From NCBI GenBank assembly GCA_020053275.1, contig JAGVNL010000013.1, forward strand, positions 1 to 41,991: a DNA stretch of 41,991 nt. The letters are read 5' to 3'. The stretch comes from a bacterium. Lineage in GTDB: Bacteria > Patescibacteriota > Patescibacteriia > UBA9934. Of the stretch, positions 36,247 to 41,991 are shown in pieces; position 1 is the first letter of the stretch, and every line of letters starts with the position of its first letter. The notes beneath the pieces are model-generated. The model did no database searches. It was not told where the DNA came from and worked only from the letters and a program-made list of their open reading frames with translations. The translations under genes and the position numbers were made by a program.

Positions 36247-36750
36247 ATGAAGATTACGCTAATAGTAGCCATGTCCGTCGATGGGAGGATTGCGGCGGAT
36301 AGGGATCAGTTGACGGACTGGACAAGTGCTGAAGATAAGCAATTTTTTGTGCTGAAGACCAAAGAGAGTGGGGTGGTGATTATGGGCAGGCGGACATTTC
36401 AGACGATTGGTGAGCCGTTACCAGAGCGGTTGAATATAATAATGACACGGCAGGAGCCACCGTTTGATGACATTCCAGGCGTGCTGGAAAGCACCAACCA
36501 GTCGCCAGAAGCGGTGGTGAAGTGGCTTGAAGATAGGCAGTATACTTCCGCTTGTGTGGTTGGTGGCTGTGAAGTTTATTCCGCATTTTTGGCGGCTGGA
36601 CTGGTGACTGACTTATTTGTAACGATCGAGCCGTTGTTGTTTGGTGGTGGTGTGCCGTTTGTGGAAGAGATTAGCAGCCAGCGGTTGCAGTTGATTACGG
36701 TAGAAAAGTTGGGGGAGCAGAGCGTGCTGTTGCATTATGTGGTGCTTTAA
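36247..36750 (+). CDS. Dihydrofolate reductase / RibD C-terminal-like reductase
   Basis: MKITLIVAMSVDGRIA, VIMGRRTFQTIGEPLPERLNIIMTR, CVVGGCEVYSAFL. Confidence 0.85.
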   Translation: MKITLIVAMSVDGRIAADRDQLTDWTSAEDKQFFVLKTKESGVVIMGRRTFQTIGEPLPERLNIIMTRQEPPFDDIPGVLESTNQSPEAVVKWLEDRQYTSACVVGGCEVYSAFLAAGLVTDLFVTIEPLLFGGGVPFVEEISSQRLQLITVEKLGEQSVLLHYVVL

Positions 36751-36826
36751 TCTAATTCGCTAGCTATTTTGCCGCCGAGGGTGTGGAATTTGCGGAGGGC
36801 GGCGTTGAGTTCGGTTAAATTGCTGG
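36751..36826 (-). pseudogene. 3' remnant of the transketolase N-terminal subunit gene
   Basis: Minus strand encodes NLTELNAALRKFHTLGGKIASELD*, nearly matching the end of the gene at 38036 (KTELNAALRELRTLGGKIASELD*). Confidence 0.85.
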
Positions 36827-36841
36827 ATTGTGTTTGGTTGT

Positions 36842-37954
36842 TTACAGCCAGAAATTTGACGGTGAGACGACTGAAGTGATAGCAGATGGATAAGCTTTTA
36901 GAAACTTTTTAAAAATAACTGGTTGTTTTGTCCATTTGCATTCAAATGCAGTGATGTGTGGACCTGAGCGTTCGATAACATCTATTTCTTCTCCAGCTCG
37001 TGATCTCCAGAACATTATTTCTGGTGGGAAAGTTTCAGTAGCTCCAATCTTCATTCGTTCTGTTATAAAGAAATTTTCAAAGATTGTTCCACGATCGATA
37101 CGGTTATTCAGTGGAGAAATAATGTCGACTAAAACATTTCTCACACCGGTGTCGAGGAAGAAGATTTTGCAGGCTTTTTTTAGTTCATTTCGAGGGTTAT
37201 TAGAGAAACCATAAAGACGTTTAATGACGAAGGCTTGTTCGAGTAGACGCAAATATCGATTGATGGTTGTACGAGTAATACCTAGAGTTTGTGCCAGCTC
37301 GTTAATTGATACTAGTGAGCCAATTTGTAGAGCAAGGGCGCGCAACAGATCTTCGAAGGCTTTGGGGTTGCGGATTGCTTCGAAAGTAAAGACATCTTTG
37401 TATAGATAATTTGTGGCTATACTGCGAATAGCTAGTAATTTATCTTCTTTTGTAGTTGCAGCGACGACGGCAGGATAACTTCCGTACAGCATTGTTTCGT
37501 GTAGGATAGACTCATTGATTATTTTAACTGAGGCAATTTCTTTGGTTGAAAGTGGAAGCAAGGTAAACTCATAAGCGCGGCCAGTCATTGGTTCTTTGAT
37601 TTTATTGGCCAGATCAAATGATGATGAGCCTGTAGCGATAATTTGAATTGAAGGATAGGTGTCAAAAAATATTTTTAAAATTGAGCCTATATCTTGAATA
37701 GTTTGGGCTTCGTCAAAAACTACAATTTTTTTATTACCAATGAGGGGTAACAATTGATCTGGTTCACCGAGTACAAAATGGCGTCTAACTTCTGATAATT
37801 GACAGTCAAAGTAGGCACCTTTGTCGGCGAATGGTTTTATTAACTCTTTGGATAGAGTAGTTTTACCAGATTGTCGTGGGCCGAGCAAAACAATCATTTT
37901 TCCTTTGAATAATTGTTTCGCGATGATTGGTTGTAGAGTGCGTTGAAAAATCAT
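36842..37954 (-). CDS. AAA_14/DUF4143-type ATPase
   Basis: MIVLLGPRQSGKTTLSKEL, KKIVVFDEAQTIQDIGSILKIFFD, IIATGSSSFDLANK; C-terminal nuclease-like FECKW. Confidence 0.88.
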   Translation of the reverse strand: MIFQRTLQPIIAKQLFKGKMIVLLGPRQSGKTTLSKELIKPFADKGAYFDCQLSEVRRHFVLGEPDQLLPLIGNKKIVVFDEAQTIQDIGSILKIFFDTYPSIQIIATGSSSFDLANKIKEPMTGRAYEFTLLPLSTKEIASVKIINESILHETMLYGSYPAVVAATTKEDKLLAIRSIATNYLYKDVFTFEAIRNPKAFEDLLRALALQIGSLVSINELAQTLGITRTTINRYLRLLEQAFVIKRLYGFSNNPRNELKKACKIFFLDTGVRNVLVDIISPLNNRIDRGTIFENFFITERMKIGATETFPPEIMFWRSRAGEEIDVIERSGPHITAFECKWTKQPVIFKKFLKAYPSAITSVVSPSNFWL

Positions 37955-38035
37955 AGTAAATCTAGTATAGCAAATTGTCACTAAAGTAGCAATTTGTAAT
38001 ATTTACTATATTTTGGCTAATATAAGCTCGTTATT

Positions 38036-38920
38036 TTAGTCCAGTTCACTTGCGATTTTGCCGCCAAGTGTTCGCAACTCGCGGAGGGCGGCGTTGAGTT
38101 CGGTTTTGTCTTTGGGGGTTTTGCCATGCCAAGCGGGATCCGCTTCCATGAAGTGCACACCTTTGCCGGGGATAGTGTGAGCAATGATGACTGTTGGTGC
38201 TTCCCAGGTGGCTTTAGCGCGATCGCAGGCGTCCACAAATTCACGGATGTTGTGACCGTCGATTTCAATAACATTCCAACCGAAGGCGGCGAATTTATCA
38301 TGGAGTGGTTCGAGCGGCATTATATCTTCCGTGTAGCCGTCTATTTGGATATTGTTGCGGTCGATTATCCATGTGAGGTTGTGGAGTTGGTTGCGGCTGG
38401 CGAAAAGGGCTGCTTCCCAGGTGATGCCTGCTTCTAGTTCGCCGTCGCTCATGACGCAGAAAGTGTGCCAAGCAGCGCCGTCCATTTTACCGGCGTAGGC
38501 AGTACCGCAAGCTTGTGATGAACCATCACCAAGCGGACCAGAAGTATTCTCGAGGCCTGGCAACAGACGCGGTTCGGGGTGGCCTTGCAGACGAGAACCG
38601 AATTGACGGAATGAAGTGAGTTCGGTTTTTGGGAAGTAGCCCGCATGGCTCATGGTGACATAACGGACGGGAACGATGTGGCCGTTGCTTAGAAACAGGC
38701 GGTCGCGTTCGGCCCAGTTTGGGCGCTTTGGGTCGTGGTGCAATACATGAAAATATAACGCCGTAAAAATGTCGGCCATGCCGAGCGGACCGGCGGAGTG
38801 ACCGCTGCCAGCATAAGTCAGCATCGTCAAAATGTCCTCACGAATAACATTAGCCTTGGCTTCAAGAGTCAAGAGTTGCTTTTCTGTTAGCGATGGGACT
38901 TCGCGACGAATTGGTGGCAT
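38036..38920 (-). CDS. Transketolase, N-terminal (TPP-binding) subunit
   Basis: YAGSGHSAGPLGMADIFTALYFHVLHHDP, GDGSSQACGTAYAGKMD, DRNNIQIDG. Confidence 0.92.
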   Translation of the reverse strand: MPPIRREVPSLTEKQLLTLEAKANVIREDILTMLTYAGSGHSAGPLGMADIFTALYFHVLHHDPKRPNWAERDRLFLSNGHIVPVRYVTMSHAGYFPKTELTSFRQFGSRLQGHPEPRLLPGLENTSGPLGDGSSQACGTAYAGKMDGAAWHTFCVMSDGELEAGITWEAALFASRNQLHNLTWIIDRNNIQIDGYTEDIMPLEPLHDKFAAFGWNVIEIDGHNIREFVDACDRAKATWEAPTVIIAHTIPGKGVHFMEADPAWHGKTPKDKTELNAALRELRTLGGKIASELD

Positions 38921-38944
38921 ATTTGGCTCAATAATGATTTTAGA

Positions 38945-39035
38945 GTTGGTAGATAGTAGAGAGTAGATAATTTCATTCGGTGAAGTTTTATTCTACCAAC
39001 TACATTCTACCCGGCGAAGCCGGGCAGGCCAATCT
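38945..39035. repeat. Palindromic intergenic repeat region
   Basis: AGTTGGTAGA/TCTACCAACT inverted repeat and CCGGCgaaGCCGG hairpin. Confidence 0.55.
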
Positions 39036-39042
39036 ACTTACT

Positions 39043-39441
39043 TCACCCCTTCGCATCCTCGAGATTGATTTGGATGAGAGCGAAGATGGCGATGAAGAAA
39101 CCGGTGACAAAGTGCGACCAGGTGAATTCGCGGAGAGTGAAGGCGAGAGCAAAGGGGGCAGTGGCGACCCAGGCACCGAGGCCGATTTGCAACCAGTGCA
39201 TGGCGCGCAGGCCAGCAGTTTTGATGTTTGGTTGTTCAAGGCTGACGACAATTAGACCGAGGACGCTGATGGCTAAACCGATGAAGAGGTCGTCCCAACG
39301 GAGCATACCAATGAGGCCGACTGTGTCTACAGTGGAACCGAAGAAGAGGCGGAGGATGTCGTCACCAACAAATGGGGCGAGAATAACCCAAGCCGCGAGG
39401 GCAAAGATTATCCAGTGAATTGCTTTCAATCCATTTTTCAT
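39043..39441 (-). CDS. SPW-repeat-like membrane protein
   Basis: Four TM helices with repeated (A)HWxxxxLxAWVxxAPF motif. Confidence 0.7.
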   Translation of the reverse strand: MKNGLKAIHWIIFALAAWVILAPFVGDDILRLFFGSTVDTVGLIGMLRWDDLFIGLAISVLGLIVVSLEQPNIKTAGLRAMHWLQIGLGAWVATAPFALAFTLREFTWSHFVTGFFIAIFALIQINLEDAKG

Positions 39442-39473
39442 ATTATTGATTATTGCTACGGGTAGTATAACAT

Positions 39474-39502
39474 AAAAGTCGGAACACAGTGTCCCGACTT
39501 TT
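39474..39502. terminator. Intrinsic terminator hairpin
   Basis: AAAAGTCGGaacacagtgtCCCGACTTTT. Confidence 0.75.
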
Positions 39503-39538
39503 ACTGGATGAAAATTATCCGACGATTCTTATAGTAGC

Positions 39539-40348
39539 TTACTCGACATAGATTGCACCGGAGAGAGCGCTGTCGTAACCGTCATAGAAGGTGTAAGTGC
39601 CGGCTGTGGTGAAACGAATGATGAAGTTGCCACCTGGTAGGATTGTGCCAGTACCCCAGACGCCGTCGTCGCCAGTGGCGGTGTGGCGTTCGGTGTCGTT
39701 ATTAGTGAAGCGCACGGTACGATTGGCACTCATATTAATATCGAGTGGGCTGAAGGCGCTGCTTGTGATACTGATTTCTTTTGGTACAGCAAGATCTTTG
39801 TCTAGGTTGACATTGGTAGCATACGAGCTGGTTTTGAAGGTCGAAGCGGCGTTGGCCGTGCTGAGTGTTGTGCCGGTGGTTGAATAGTTAGTGAAGAAAC
39901 CATCTGGGACATCGTCAATGGCATGGCTCCAATCGCTACCGCCAAGTATGGTGGCTGCTTCGGCGGTTGAGACCCAATGGAGAACGCCGTTATCACTAAC
40001 AGCGTAGACTTTTGGATCGGTGTTTATTTTAATCATGCGGGTGTTTGGTTTGTAGGTAACATTGCCGCCGATTTGAATGTTGCCGAGGTCCGCGTCGGAA
40101 ATGAATTTGACGCTGTCAAAGCTGCTGTACCAAGTGAAGTAAGTTTTTTCGTTAGGGAAGACATAACGGAAGCCGTCGGCACCCATGTAATAAACGGCGG
40201 AGAATGATTGGCCACGAATGAGGTCACCTGAAACGATGGTAGTAGCAGCAGAGACTTTGTGAGTAAGAGCGGCGAAAACGCTGAAGCCGACAATGGCGGC
40301 AACGGCTACTGTACCAACAGCGATGGAGCGTAAAGATGACGCATGCAT
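39539..40348 (-). CDS. Secreted protein with cupredoxin-like C-terminal domain (paralogue 1)
   Basis: Signal/TM; VYYMGADGFRYVFPNEKTYFTWY; NNDTERHTATGDDGVWGTGTILPGGNFIIRFTTAGTYTFYDGYDSALSGAIYV. Confidence 0.75.
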   Translation of the reverse strand: MHASSLRSIAVGTVAVAAIVGFSVFAALTHKVSAATTIVSGDLIRGQSFSAVYYMGADGFRYVFPNEKTYFTWYSSFDSVKFISDADLGNIQIGGNVTYKPNTRMIKINTDPKVYAVSDNGVLHWVSTAEAATILGGSDWSHAIDDVPDGFFTNYSTTGTTLSTANAASTFKTSSYATNVNLDKDLAVPKEISITSSAFSPLDINMSANRTVRFTNNDTERHTATGDDGVWGTGTILPGGNFIIRFTTAGTYTFYDGYDSALSGAIYVE

Positions 40349-40376
40349 AATAGATAAAATTAAGTAACGAGCTTAA

Positions 40377-41183
40377 TTATTTAGCGGTAACATAGACTGC
40401 TCCAGTGTGACGAGAATTGTAACTGTCGAAAAATTGGTAGGTGCCTATGGTACTGAAAGTATGAACGAATTGTGCGTTTGGTGCAAGCGTGCCGCTGCCC
40501 CAGGAGAGGTCGTCTGCAGTGGCGGTGTGTTGAACGGTGTCCGCATTGACGAAACGCACGCTTTTACCGAGAGGAATGTGGAAGTCAATTGGCGAGTAAC
40601 CGGTGTTGGTGATAGTAAAGATGGCGGGTACTGAAAGATTTTTGTCTTGGTTGACATCGGCAGTGGCGATACGGACATTGTTAAGTTGGTAGCTACTAGC
40701 GTTGTTTAGTGAGGATCCTATGTGATAGTTGGTAAAAAAAGCATCGGGGAGATCGTCAATTTTGTTAGCCCAATCGCCACCAAAAATTGTACCAGCCAGG
40801 GTTTCATTTTCTATCCAGTGTAGATAGCCGCCTGGAGCGACGGCATAGGTTTTGGGATCGGTATTTATTTTTACCATCTTGACGCCTGGCTTGTAGGTGA
40901 CATTGCCGCCAATTTGGATTTGACCGAGAGCTTCGTCGGAAATTTGGGTGACGGAATTGAAGTTATCGTACCAGGTGAAGTAAGTTTTTTCGTTAGGGAA
41001 GACATAACGCAGGCCGTCGGCACCGAGGTAATAAACGGAAGGATAGGCGACGCCACGAATTAAACTTCCCGAGCTCAGCTCGGTTGTTGGGTTTGCGCTC
41101 AAAGCTGAGCTTTGGGGGAGTAAGAAAGAGAGGCCCAAGCCGAGCAGGAGGGACAGCGAAAAATAATGAGACAGCTTGGTCAT
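40377..41183 (-). CDS. Secreted protein with cupredoxin-like C-terminal domain (paralogue 2)
   Basis: VYYLGADGLRYVFPNEKTYFTWY; NADTVQHTATADDLSWGSGTLAPNAQFVHTFSTIGTYQFFDSYNSRHTGAVYV. Confidence 0.75.
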   Translation of the reverse strand: MTKLSHYFSLSLLLGLGLSFLLPQSSALSANPTTELSSGSLIRGVAYPSVYYLGADGLRYVFPNEKTYFTWYDNFNSVTQISDEALGQIQIGGNVTYKPGVKMVKINTDPKTYAVAPGGYLHWIENETLAGTIFGGDWANKIDDLPDAFFTNYHIGSSLNNASSYQLNNVRIATADVNQDKNLSVPAIFTITNTGYSPIDFHIPLGKSVRFVNADTVQHTATADDLSWGSGTLAPNAQFVHTFSTIGTYQFFDSYNSRHTGAVYVTAK

Positions 41184-41213
41184 GAGTCTATTATAGCAAG
41201 AAAACCAGGTGGT

Positions 41214-41858
41214 TTATAGAGCCTTGAGCTGTGTATAAACTTCGGCGGGATTTATGGCTGACCATAGTACAGAACCAGCAATCAGACGGTTAGCGCCAGC
41301 GTTTATAAGGCTTTTGGTGGTTTTTAGGTTGACGCCACCGTCGACGGAAATTATGAGGTTTTGGTGAAGTTGACGACAACGGCGGATTTTGGCCAGGATT
41401 TGTTCGCCAAGAAAGGGTTGGTTAGAAGAACCTGGGTGAACGCCCATGATTTGAATGACATCGAGATCATGAAGGTGATGAGCGAGGCGGTCGAGAGAGG
41501 TCTCAGGATTAAGTGTAAGGCCAATTTCGAGGCCGAGGGCAGAGGCGCGCTCGAGAATGGCACCAAGTGGGCGAGCAAGCTCGGCGTGAATGATGACGCG
41601 TTTGAGGGTGGGGATGAGGCTGTGCCAGAGTTCGATGATTGGTAGTGGATTGTGAACCATGAGGTGGAGTTCGATAGTTGGTAGGTTGGGCCATTTGGCA
41701 ATTATTTTGGGGTCGGCAAAACAGGTGGCGTCAAACATAGAGCCGTCGAGTACATCAATTTGAAAAATATTTGCGACGCTGCGGAGACCGGGGTGCAAGA
41801 GCTTAGCTTGGCAGTCGTCGGCATTGTGGGCAAGGACTGCGGGGATGATTTCTACCAT
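41214..41858 (-). CDS. rpe: Ribulose-phosphate 3-epimerase
   Basis: IIPAVLAHN, FQIDVLDGSMF, ELHLMVHNP, MGVHPGSSNQPF, ISVDGGVN; start at MVEIIPAVL. Confidence 0.92.
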   Translation of the reverse strand: MVEIIPAVLAHNADDCQAKLLHPGLRSVANIFQIDVLDGSMFDATCFADPKIIAKWPNLPTIELHLMVHNPLPIIELWHSLIPTLKRVIIHAELARPLGAILERASALGLEIGLTLNPETSLDRLAHHLHDLDVIQIMGVHPGSSNQPFLGEQILAKIRRCRQLHQNLIISVDGGVNLKTTKSLINAGANRLIAGSVLWSAINPAEVYTQLKAL

Positions 41859-41869
41859 ATTGTGAGTAT

Positions 41870-41991
41870 TAGCCAAGGCTCGGGGTGCAGAAGTTCGTCG
41901 GGTCCTGCCGCTTGGCCACCCTCCTGGGTGCTCACTAGGCGTTCCGCGCCCAGCAGGGGACCTGGCTCGCGTCACCCGACTAGAGGGTTTA
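41870..41991. repeat. R-family structured element, copy RE (truncated by window end)
   Basis: GTCGGGT/ACCCGAC (41897-41903/41974-41980), TGGGTGC/GCGCCCA (41925-41931/41946-41952); nearly identical to RD. Confidence 0.82.

Noticed and set aside
41859-41975. Extended N-terminus of Rpe in the ORF track
   Set aside because: The extension is translation of the R element; Rpe homology starts at MVEIIPAVL.

Overview
The window looks like a gene-dense, streamlined bacterial chromosome, CPR/Patescibacteria-like by gene content (taxonomy is inference). Housekeeping genes include clpC-like ATPase, htpX, lemA, a phosphohexomutase, a murL-murD2-like pair, rseP, pheST, dnaE, thrS behind a probable T-box leader, miaA, gatB, dut, a tandem-domain thyX, dCTP deaminase, a DHFR-like gene, an N-terminal transketolase half and rpe. 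The most unusual signal is noncoding. There is a modular family of large structured repeats, with stems supported by compensatory changes between copies, at five intergenic sites plus one core copy embedded in-frame in murL. Several other short repeats also sit inside ORFs: REP tails matching the ends of a local RAYT transposase, a 32-nt repeat read in two different frames in two genes, and a CTCCCCC...GGGGGAG palindrome. Also notable are a tRNA with alanine identity elements but an apparent UGA anticodon, next to a mosaic of its own fragments; an ATPase gene flanked by a divergent duplicate of the transketolase 3' end; and compositionally foreign 'cassette' genes flanked by structured elements. 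All calls come from reading the sequence; no database search was run.
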